Positions 51,040 to 58,062 of a DNA stretch of 64,000 nt are shown here, piece by piece. Each line of letters opens with the position of its first letter. Within the stretch, counting starts at the first letter, position 1. The notes under the pieces are model-generated. The model made no database searches. It was not told the origin of the DNA and saw only the letters and a list, made by a program, of their open reading frames with translations. Source of the DNA: PUPG01 sp964463915. GTDB taxonomy: Bacteria > Bacteroidota > Bacteroidia > Bacteroidales > UBA7960. Position numbers and translations under genes: made by a program. The stretch lies in assembly GCA_964463915.1 (NCBI GenBank), contig CAYXEH010000001.1, positions 1 to 64,000 on the forward strand. Reading direction: 5' to 3'.

Positions 51040-51047
51040 CAAAGTTA
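51040..51047 (-). promoter_or_regulatory. Putative -7 box for yajC
   Basis: The minus strand reads TAACTTTG, an exact TAnnTTTG match, about 39 bp upstream of the yajC start. It lies in the nusB-yajC gap, so yajC-ybbR-coaE could be transcribed apart from nusB. Confidence 0.4.
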
Positions 51048-51053
51048 ATAAAA

Positions 51054-52007
51054 TCATTCAGATGCATTGCCTCGCAACTTCCCGTACTGACCGGGAATTT
51101 TTCCTTCTCTGTTGAGCTGCTCTACAAGCTTATCCAAAACACCGTTTACAAAAACCTTGCTTTTGGGTGTACTGTACATTTTTGATAGTTCAATATATTC
51201 ATTCAGACTGACCTTAACAGGGATGTCCGGAAACTTCAATACCTCCGTAAGGGCCATCTCCATGATAATCATATCCATCAATGCAATTCTTTCCACATCC
51301 CAATTCCGGGCTTTGGATGAAATGACCTCGTTAAAGGTACTGTGATTGATAATCGCTTTCCGAAAAAGCTCAATGGCAAAAACCCTGTCAGACTCTTCCT
51401 TGAAGAGATCCATAAGTGCCAGTTTACCATTGTTCATATCGGATTGTTTCAGTGTCTTGATCAGCATTTTACTGACCAGCTCCCAGTCATCGATCCAGTA
51501 AATACTTTTCTCCTCGTAAAAAGAATGCAACAACTCAAATGGCAATACATCCTTTTTAAAAAGTCTGATCACGAAACGGGTATCTTCTTCAGGTTCTCCT
51601 GAAGAAGATGTCATATATTCGGCATAATAATTCTGTGATTTTACCTTGGCCAGAAGTTTTCTGACCAGATCCTGGTCGTTGTTCCAGGAGATCCCCTTTG
51701 CATTTGCCCGCTTTTGCAGGGTTTCATCTCCAGCGATCATTTTCAGACAGGCATTATCTACAAAACGGGAATTGGGATTCAGGTCTTCTTTCGTAGGTAG
51801 CCGCTTTAAGCGGTTTTCCTCTATAATGCGTTCCTCCTGGGCTATCAGTTCTCCCAGCAGGGTCAGCTGGTACAAATATAGGTCATAGATCTTCTCTATT
51901 CCAAATAACAGCTCCTTTTCACCAGAAGCAATGTCTTGATTATGCGACTGATGATAAGCATACAGGCTTTGGAGTACTTTTACGCGGAGATGCCTTCTGT
52001 TTAACAT
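51054..52007 (-). CDS. nusB: Transcription antitermination factor NusB (long form)
   Basis: 317 residues from the ATG at 52007 (MLNRRHLRVKVLQSLYAYHQ), about twice the length of the enterobacterial protein. The NusB fold is in the N-terminal start and in the C-terminal part: VISSKARNWDVERIALMDMI, then LKFPDIPVKVSLNEYIELSK and VNGVLDKLVEQLN. The extra middle region (about residues 60-200) is usual for Bacteroidota NusB. It should act in rRNA transcription antitermination. Divergent from the PUR-family gene. Confidence 0.94.
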   Translation of the reverse strand: MLNRRHLRVKVLQSLYAYHQSHNQDIASGEKELLFGIEKIYDLYLYQLTLLGELIAQEERIIEENRLKRLPTKEDLNPNSRFVDNACLKMIAGDETLQKRANAKGISWNNDQDLVRKLLAKVKSQNYYAEYMTSSSGEPEEDTRFVIRLFKKDVLPFELLHSFYEEKSIYWIDDWELVSKMLIKTLKQSDMNNGKLALMDLFKEESDRVFAIELFRKAIINHSTFNEVISSKARNWDVERIALMDMIIMEMALTEVLKFPDIPVKVSLNEYIELSKMYSTPKSKVFVNGVLDKLVEQLNREGKIPGQYGKLRGNASE

Positions 52008-52081
52008 GGGTAATTTGTCAATTATTTGGAATCGCGGCATTGATGAAACGAATGTGTCAGAAATGCCTCAAAAAAACATTG

Positions 52082-52089
52082 CAAAAGTA
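52082..52089 (-). promoter_or_regulatory. Putative -7 box for nusB
   Basis: The minus strand reads TACTTTTG, an exact TAnnTTTG match, about 75 bp before the nusB ATG. It lies 8 bp from the -33 element of the divergent promoter, so the two promoters are back to back. Confidence 0.4.
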
Positions 52090-52096
52090 AGGGATT

Positions 52097-52128
52097 TTTG
52101 AAAGGGAGGCGATTTTTTTCTATATTTG
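52097..52128 (+). promoter_or_regulatory. Promoter of the PUR-family gene
   Basis: TTTG (52097-52100), a 20-bp spacer and TATATTTG (52121-52128) match both elements of the Bacteroidota promoter exactly, the best match in the window. The predicted leader is about 90 nt and contains the palindrome CCCTTAAGGG (52152-52161). Confidence 0.65.
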
Positions 52129-52222
52129 ACTCCATAAATAAGATTCAATGCCCCTTAAGGGCCAACGTTCTTAAAGGTTTGCCAGGATTTTTTTAGAAAA
52201 GAAAGAAAACAGGAGTACTACC

Positions 52223-52663
52223 ATGGATGAATTTGGCACTAATGTTCCCAGGGATGATATTTATTCAAAAGCAGTAAGGGCAGGGAAAAGAACCTACTTT
52301 TTTGATGTAAAATCCACCCGGTCAAACGAGTTGTACCTCACCATTACGGAGAGTAAAAGAAGGTTTAACCAGCAGACAGGTAAGTTTTTTTATGAAAAGC
52401 ACAAGCTTTTCCTTTACCAGGAAGACTTTGACAAGTTCAGAGAAGCGCTTGGAGAATCATTTAAAGCAATCGATGAACTGCAGGGTGAAATAATAAAGCC
52501 TGACCAACAGGAAGACTCAACAGCCGGTGCAGGAAACGGTGACTCACCTGAAACCCCTGCCGGTGAAACGAAGCCGGCCGATGACATTTCCTTCGAAGAC
52601 CTGGATGACCAGGACAACGAGTCAGGAGAAGAAGGGGAAGAAGGGGACAAGGATAAGCATTAG
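52223..52663 (+). CDS. PUR family nucleic-acid-binding protein (DUF3276)
   Basis: 146 residues. The N-terminal ~90 residues form a PUR-alpha-like repeat: IYSKAVRAGKRTYFFDVKST, LYLTITESKRRF and KHKLFLYQEDFDKFREAL. The C-terminal ~55 residues are acidic and disordered (DISFEDLDDQ, ESGEEGEEGDKDKH). The family binds single-stranded DNA or RNA and is well known in Borrelia and Bacteroidota; the target here is unknown. The exact promoter and long leader suggest strong, possibly regulated expression. Its stop codon is 4 bp from that of the convergent kinase gene. Confidence 0.92.
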   Translation: MDEFGTNVPRDDIYSKAVRAGKRTYFFDVKSTRSNELYLTITESKRRFNQQTGKFFYEKHKLFLYQEDFDKFREALGESFKAIDELQGEIIKPDQQEDSTAGAGNGDSPETPAGETKPADDISFEDLDDQDNESGEEGEEGDKDKH

Positions 52664-52667
52664 GCGG

Positions 52668-53429
52668 TTATTGCTTTTTTTTTCCCAACACTTTGTGTTT
52701 GGTTTTCTGACGCGCCCTGCGCTGATGGTTGGCCATCGTATGGCGTAACATTTTTTCGTATACCCGTTCACAGGATACGCCGGTGATACTTGCATATTCA
52801 TCACTCATGATCCTGATCATACTTTCAGTTGCCGACAAGCGCGCAAAGTTCCTAAGCCGTTTTTCCATATCCATCTTAACCTGCATCCGCATTCTGTTCA
52901 GGTCTACCAGGTAAAAGGCATATTGATTTTTACCCTTCTTCTTCACCAGGGTATTCCCCGGAGAATGGTCCAGGAACAACACCCCGTTTTCATGCATTCG
53001 ATGTGTAAAATGTGTAAACTGCCGAAGAATGATCTCGCGGTCCGGATAGTCCGGGTTTTCAATAAGTGTTCTGAATATAAGATCTTCATCTATATGTTCA
53101 CTCACATAATAGCTTTCACCGAACAAAGGTCCGTCTGACTCCATGTAGGCCACCGGAGCAGGAGTCCCGATTCCCAGGGAAAGCAATTGATGCGCATATT
53201 CAAAAGACCGGCGGGCTTTCGATTTACGGAAGTAACGATAGGCCATCCTGTTAAATGCATTGGGCTTTTTAAAGGCCTTAATATTCAGTAAGAGGCCTCC
53301 GCTTTCAATTCGTTTAACCACATTGCGCTCTCCTGGACCTACTTTCGTCCCGGCATGTTCAAAGCCGTTAATGGCCTCCCATACATGTTTTCTGTAAGAT
53401 TCAAAATCCGGTGAAAAAACCTCCTTCAT
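52668..53429 (-). CDS. Lipopolysaccharide (Kdo/WaaP-type) kinase family protein
   Basis: 253 residues from the ATG at 53429 (MKEVFSPDF); a TTG at 53441 is in frame. Protein-kinase-like fold: VVKRIESGGLLLNIKAFKKP includes the ATP-binding lysine, SFEYAHQLLSLGIGTPAPVA the alpha-C region, HENGVLFLDHSPGNTLV the catalytic loop and YAFYLVDLNRMRMQV the metal-binding aspartate (DLNRM in place of DFG). Probably phosphorylates a lipid A-core sugar such as Kdo or heptose (family inference). It converges on the PUR gene and follows the DEAD-box helicase. Confidence 0.87.
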   Translation of the reverse strand: MKEVFSPDFESYRKHVWEAINGFEHAGTKVGPGERNVVKRIESGGLLLNIKAFKKPNAFNRMAYRYFRKSKARRSFEYAHQLLSLGIGTPAPVAYMESDGPLFGESYYVSEHIDEDLIFRTLIENPDYPDREIILRQFTHFTHRMHENGVLFLDHSPGNTLVKKKGKNQYAFYLVDLNRMRMQVKMDMEKRLRNFARLSATESMIRIMSDEYASITGVSCERVYEKMLRHTMANHQRRARQKTKHKVLGKKKQ

Positions 53430-53459
53430 GACAAGTGACAAGTTCGCATTGCGAATAAT

Positions 53460-54704
53460 TTACCTTTTTCGGCGATTCTTCCCTGGAGGTCGTTTCCCAT
53501 GGGGTCCTTTCCTGGAAAAATGTTTGCCGGATCCGCCACCCCGGCTTACTTTTCCTGGGTTGTATTCCGGCGCCTCACCCATCGACGGCGGAAGTGAAGG
53601 CTTTTCCACCGTACGGCGAAGAAGACGCTCTATGGATGCAAACCTGCGCTGATCGTCGGGAGAAACAAGAGTACAGGCCTTTCCGTGGGCTCCTGCCCTT
53701 GCAGTGCGACCAATGCGATGAACATAATCTTCTGCATCGTGGGGGACGTCATAATTGATCACCATATCAATATCTTCCACATCTATTCCGCGCGAGATAA
53801 TATCGGTGGCAACAAGCACACGCGTATTGCGACTCTTGAAACGGTTCATCACCTGTTCCCGCTCTGACTGATCCAGATCAGAATGAATCTCCTCCACCGA
53901 AAGCCCCTTGTTTTTCAGGTTCCTGCTAAGTTGCTTAACCCCGATCTTGGTATCACTGAATATTAAAATACTTTTCATCCGCTGGTCAGAGGTCAGATGC
54001 CTGACCATGGGCATTTTCTGTTCCTCGTGCAATATATAGGCCTCCTGGCGGATCTGATCCGGGGGCGCAGACAAGCCAATATTGATTTCTCTGGCATTTT
54101 TCAGGGTTTTCCGGGCAAGCTCCCTGATTTTGGGAGGCATTGTAGCAGAAAACAACAGTCGCTGGGTACTTCGCGGAACTGAAGAGGCAATCTTCATGAT
54201 GTCATCAAAAAAGCCCATATCAAGCATACGGTCAGCTTCATCAAGAATAAAAAAGTCAAGACCGCTGAAATCCACATAGCCGAGATTCAGATGACTGATC
54301 ATCCTGCCGGGCGTACAAACCACCAGGTCAGCTCCGCTGGTAAGGGCACGCTTCTCATTGGAATACACAGCACCGGTACCTCCCCCGTAAACAGCCAGAG
54401 AGCTCACCGGGGCAAAGTAGCTAAATCCCTCCATCTGCTGAGAGATTTGAATGGCCAGTTCTCGTGTGGGCACCACAACCAGGGCCCTGATCTTATCATT
54501 TTTGGATGACCTGATGATCCGATGAATTACCGGCAGCAGAAAAGCGGCCGTTTTACCGGTACCTGTCTGCGCACACGCAATTACGTCTTTTCCCTCAAGA
54601 ATGGTAGGAATTACCTCCTCCTGAACAGGGGTTGCTTCTTCAAAACGCATGGCCTCAATGCCATCCATTACTTGTTGATCCAGTCCGAATTGTGTAAATT
54701 TCAA
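53460..54704 (-). CDS. DEAD-box RNA helicase
   Basis: 414 residues. Q motif FTQFGLDQQVMDGIEAMRFE and TPVQEEVIP, Walker A AQTGTGKTAAF, PTRELAIQI, DEAD in FFILDEADRMLDMGF, SAT in LLFSATMPPK, and in the second RecA domain LVATDIISRGIDVEDIDMV and HRIGRTARAG. The basic C-terminal tail (KHFSRKGPHGKRPPGKNRRK) resembles RhlE. The start appears to be TTG at 54704; no ATG fits upstream before the hairpin repeat that begins about 14 bp away. Role in ribosome assembly or mRNA turnover is likely. Confidence 0.93.
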   Translation of the reverse strand: MKFTQFGLDQQVMDGIEAMRFEEATPVQEEVIPTILEGKDVIACAQTGTGKTAAFLLPVIHRIIRSSKNDKIRALVVVPTRELAIQISQQMEGFSYFAPVSSLAVYGGGTGAVYSNEKRALTSGADLVVCTPGRMISHLNLGYVDFSGLDFFILDEADRMLDMGFFDDIMKIASSVPRSTQRLLFSATMPPKIRELARKTLKNAREINIGLSAPPDQIRQEAYILHEEQKMPMVRHLTSDQRMKSILIFSDTKIGVKQLSRNLKNKGLSVEEIHSDLDQSEREQVMNRFKSRNTRVLVATDIISRGIDVEDIDMVINYDVPHDAEDYVHRIGRTARAGAHGKACTLVSPDDQRRFASIERLLRRTVEKPSLPPSMGEAPEYNPGKVSRGGGSGKHFSRKGPHGKRPPGKNRRKR

Positions 54705-54717
54705 AATAAGTGTATTT

Positions 54718-54835
54718 ATTGGTTAGTCGGGTGCTTCGCACCTCCAGGTTTGTCGTGGCTTCGCCACTCCAGTTAGTCGGCGCTGCCCGTTTACCAGACT
54801 ACTGGCAACTCCCCATCACTCAGCCCATGAGAACC
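54718..54835. repeat. Modular hairpin repeat element, short copy
   Basis: Related to the element at 24270-24710. It begins TTATTGGTTAGTC next to the helicase start, has hairpins GGTGC/GCACC (54730-54742) and GTGGC/GCCAC (54755-54767), a GTCGGCGC remnant, then the tail from TGCCCGTTTACCA to CCCATGAGAACC (54784-54835). That tail is about four-fifths identical to 24651-24703. The last part of the tail overlaps the pyrF reading frame and supplies its final residues and stop codon. Confidence 0.85.
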
Positions 54836-55706
54836 CCCTTAACAGTCCTTCCATTTCTTGCTGCAGCTTTGCAGCTACCTCCCCGGCTTTTTTATCAAAA
54901 TCCTCACCGGATGAGGCATACAGTATTCCCCTGGAACTGTTCACCAAAATACCCACGTCATTATTCATAGCAACAGATGCGATTGCTGACAAATCGCCAC
55001 CTTGCGCACCCACTCCGGGAATCAGGAAAAAATGATCCGGAACCAGTTGCCTGATTGATCCAAGCATACCCGCACGCGTGGCCCCCACCACAAACATCGT
55101 GTTATCCGGCGACCCCCAGTCCATACATCTGGTCATCACAACCTCATAGAGCTGTTGTTCCACAGTGGAGAGAGCTGCAGAAACAGTCCCATCCGCAGAA
55201 GCAGCCTGATTCGCTCCAACAGACAATACCTGGAAGTCAGCCGCTCCCGGATTGGAGGTAAGGGCCAGGATTGCTGCCCATTTCCCCGAATAGGAAAGAA
55301 AGGGTTTGACAGAATCATGCCCCATGTATGGGCTTACTGTCACCGCGTCAAAAGGCATGGACTCAAAAAAGGTACGGGCATAAGCGGCCGAAGAATTGCC
55401 GATATCAGCTCTCTTGGCATCGGCAATGGTAAAAACGGGTCCGGCCTTATGCGCCGCAATATATGCCATTGTTTTTTCCAGGCTTTCCCAGCCTTTGCTT
55501 CCGTGCATTTCGTAAAAGGCCACATTGGGTTTAAAAGCAACGGCCTGATCAATGGTCGCGTCAATAATCCTTCGGTTAAAATCAAACAAAGGATCATCCG
55601 AATTATTGCGTACACACTCCGGAATACGGTTCATATCGGGATCCAACCCTATACATAAAAACGATTTTTTCCGGCGTATCAGTGCCGTCAGTGCAGACCT
55701 GGTCAT
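54816..55706 (-). CDS. pyrF: Orotidine 5'-phosphate decarboxylase (type 2)
   Basis: 296 residues. Decarboxylates OMP to UMP. Motifs of the long Bacteroidota/actinobacterial form: FLCIGLDPDMNRIPE, AVAFKPNVAFYEMHGSKGW, IADAKRADIGNSSAAYA (catalytic DxKxxD) and FFLIPGVGAQGGDLSAIAS, then VNSSRGILYASSGEDF. The last residues (about LLRGFSWAE) are encoded by the tail of a dispersed repeat, so the ancestral stop was probably a few codons earlier. It follows prfA after only 2 bp. Confidence 0.95.
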   Translation of the reverse strand: MTRSALTALIRRKKSFLCIGLDPDMNRIPECVRNNSDDPLFDFNRRIIDATIDQAVAFKPNVAFYEMHGSKGWESLEKTMAYIAAHKAGPVFTIADAKRADIGNSSAAYARTFFESMPFDAVTVSPYMGHDSVKPFLSYSGKWAAILALTSNPGAADFQVLSVGANQAASADGTVSAALSTVEQQLYEVVMTRCMDWGSPDNTMFVVGATRAGMLGSIRQLVPDHFFLIPGVGAQGGDLSAIASVAMNNDVGILVNSSRGILYASSGEDFDKKAGEVAAKLQQEMEGLLRGFSWAE

Positions 55707-55708
55707 TA

Positions 55709-56794
55709 TTATTCGGTTTCGGAGGACACGCCCTCTTTCAATTTTTCTGCATTTTCAGCCACCTGCAAGGCATCAATGATCTCGTGAATGTCACCGTCCA
55801 TTACGGCGGACAGATTATATAAAGTTAACCCGATACGGTGTTCAGTCACCCTGCCCTGGGGAAAATTGTAGGTACGGATTTTTGCGGAACGATCGCCGGT
55901 AGAAACCATGGTTTTTCTTTTAGATGCGATTTCATCCAGGTATTTTTTGTATTCCATGTCAAAAATCCGGCTACGCAACACTTTCATGGCTTTATCCATG
56001 TTCTTGATCTGGGATTTCTGATCCTGGCAGCTAACAACAATCCCGGTAGGAATGTGAGTAAGCCGGACAGCAGAATAGGTGGTATTTACCGACTGTCCTC
56101 CCGGGCCGGAAGAACAAAAGGTTTCCTTCTTAATGTCATTCATCTTCAGTTCAATATCAAACTCATCGGCTTCCGGCAATACGGCCACAGTTGCCGCAGA
56201 GGTGTGCACCCTGCCCTGGGTTTCGGTCTGCGGAACCCGTTGCACCCTGTGCACACCGGACTCATATTTCAATACACCGTATGCCCCTTCGCCTATTACA
56301 TTAAAGATTACCTCTTTAAATCCTCCTGACGTTCCTTCGTTCATCTCGACCAACTCGGTTTTCCATTTGCGGCTTTCGCAGAACTTTGTGTACATGCGAT
56401 AAAGGTCACCGGCAAAAATGGCTGCTTCATCACCCCCTGTACCGGCACGGATTTCAACAATGGCATTTTTATCATCCTGCGGATCCTTGGGAACCAGCAA
56501 TACACGGATTTCCTCTTCAAGGTTTTCTTTACGTTCTTCCAATGTTTCCAGTTCATTTCTGGCCATTTCCTTGAACTCAGGGTCTTTTTCATTGGTCAGC
56601 AATTCCTGGGCTGATGCGATGTTGTCAAGAATGTTTTTATATTCCTCATATGCCTCCACAATGGGCTCTAAGTCCTTGTACTCCTTATTGAGCCTAATAT
56701 AACGCTTCATGTCGGCAATGATCTCCGGGTCTGTGATCAATTGCGCAACTTCGTTGTGCCGCTCCTTGATTGCTTCCAGTTTCTCCAATAACAT
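55709..56794 (-). CDS. prfA: Peptide chain release factor 1
   Basis: 361 residues. Recognises UAA/UAG stop codons. The GGQ motif is in CSSGPGGQSVNTTYSAVRLTH split by one turn, and codon recognition uses the PxT-type loop near VPQTETQGRVHTSAATVAV. The N-terminal coiled coil and KIRTYNFPQGRVTEHRIGLT close the family signature. Length normal. It shares a run with pyrF and follows purM. Confidence 0.96.
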   Translation of the reverse strand: MLLEKLEAIKERHNEVAQLITDPEIIADMKRYIRLNKEYKDLEPIVEAYEEYKNILDNIASAQELLTNEKDPEFKEMARNELETLEERKENLEEEIRVLLVPKDPQDDKNAIVEIRAGTGGDEAAIFAGDLYRMYTKFCESRKWKTELVEMNEGTSGGFKEVIFNVIGEGAYGVLKYESGVHRVQRVPQTETQGRVHTSAATVAVLPEADEFDIELKMNDIKKETFCSSGPGGQSVNTTYSAVRLTHIPTGIVVSCQDQKSQIKNMDKAMKVLRSRIFDMEYKKYLDEIASKRKTMVSTGDRSAKIRTYNFPQGRVTEHRIGLTLYNLSAVMDGDIHEIIDALQVAENAEKLKEGVSSETE

Positions 56795-56819
56795 ACAGGG
56801 TACTATTTATTTAAGCCAG

Positions 56820-56827
56820 CAAAGGTA
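56820..56827 (-). promoter_or_regulatory. Putative -7 box for prfA-pyrF
   Basis: The minus strand reads TACCTTTG, an exact TAnnTTTG match, predicting a leader of about 20 nt before the prfA ATG. No clear -33 element. Confidence 0.4.
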
Positions 56828-56850
56828 CAAAAATTCAAATCCAATTAAAA

Positions 56851-58011
56851 TCAGGTATATACATATTCTCCTTCCGCATCCCTGATCGTAAGTTGTTTTT
56901 TCTCAGAATCCAGTACCTCACCGACGATTTTTGCCTTTAGTTGAAAAGCATCACAAATCGCAATAATATCACTGGCAACTTCCTTTCTGACGTAGAACTC
57001 AAGGCGATGGCCCATATTGAACACCTGGTACATCTCTTTAGGCGGGGTACCGGAGGCTTCCCTGATATAACGGAACAATGGAGGAGGCTTAAACAGGTTG
57101 TCTTTTATTACATGCTGGTTGTCAAGGAAATGAAGGACCTTCGTCTGACCTCCTCCGCTGCAATGAATCATTCCATGTATGTGATGCTTCACCTGCTCAA
57201 ATACCTGTTTTACCACCGGGGCATAAGTCCGTGTCGGGCTTAATACCAGCCGGCCAATATCAAGCGGAACCCCTTTCATCGGATCCGTCAACCGGGCTTT
57301 CCCCGTGTATACCACATCGTTATCCAGGCTATTATCAAAGCTTTCCGGAAACTGTTCTGCATACACATGGTGGAATACATCGTGACGTGCGGAAGTCAAT
57401 CCGTTACTTCCCATCCCACCGTTATAATCGTCTTCATAGGATGTCTGGCCGTCAGATGCCAGTCCGACAACCACATCTCCCGGTGCGATCTTCTCATTGG
57501 AAATGATCTCATTCCTGGGAACCCTCGCGGTAACCGTGGAGTCAACAATCACCGTTTGCACAAGATCTCCCACATCAGCCGTTTCTCCACCGGTAAGTAC
57601 CATGCCCACACCGAGTTCATTCATCCTGTCCAAAAAAGACGCGGTACCTTGTATGATGGCTGAAATAACCTCTCCGGGTATTCGCTTTTTGTTTCTTCCA
57701 ATTGTAGATGAAACCAACATATTACCCGTAATCCCGGCACATAACATATCATCCAGGTTCATGACCACCGCATCCTGCGCAATGCCTTTCCAAACTGACA
57801 GGTCACCGGTTTCTTTCCAATACATATACGCCAGGGAAGATTTGGTTCCCGCTCCGTCGGCATGCATCACATTGCACCAGGCAGGATCCCCTCCCAGGTA
57901 ATCAGGAACCACCTTACAGAAGGCATTTGGGAAAAGTCCCTTGTCAAGATTCTGGATGGCTTTGTGCACATCTTCCTTGGACGAAGACACACCTCGTTTG
58001 TTATACTTCAT
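56851..58011 (-). CDS. purM: Phosphoribosylformylglycinamidine cyclo-ligase (AIR synthase)
   Basis: 386 residues from the ATG at 58011 (a TTG at 58014 is one codon earlier). ATP-dependent fifth step of purine synthesis. Recognisable segments are MMKYNKRGVSSSKEDVHKAI at the start, VMHADGAGTKSSLAYMYWKE, DAVVMNLDDMLCAGITGNML, VLTGGETADVGDL and MIHCSGGGQTKVLHF. The N- and C-terminal divergence and extra length relative to E. coli PurM are typical of Bacteroidota. No other pur genes are in the window. Confidence 0.94.
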   Translation of the reverse strand: MKYNKRGVSSSKEDVHKAIQNLDKGLFPNAFCKVVPDYLGGDPAWCNVMHADGAGTKSSLAYMYWKETGDLSVWKGIAQDAVVMNLDDMLCAGITGNMLVSSTIGRNKKRIPGEVISAIIQGTASFLDRMNELGVGMVLTGGETADVGDLVQTVIVDSTVTARVPRNEIISNEKIAPGDVVVGLASDGQTSYEDDYNGGMGSNGLTSARHDVFHHVYAEQFPESFDNSLDNDVVYTGKARLTDPMKGVPLDIGRLVLSPTRTYAPVVKQVFEQVKHHIHGMIHCSGGGQTKVLHFLDNQHVIKDNLFKPPPLFRYIREASGTPPKEMYQVFNMGHRLEFYVRKEVASDIIAICDAFQLKAKIVGEVLDSEKKQLTIRDAEGEYVYT

Positions 58012-58062
58012 CAAAAAAACCTATTTATTAATTACCAATAGACTGCCAGACTGCAGCAAATG

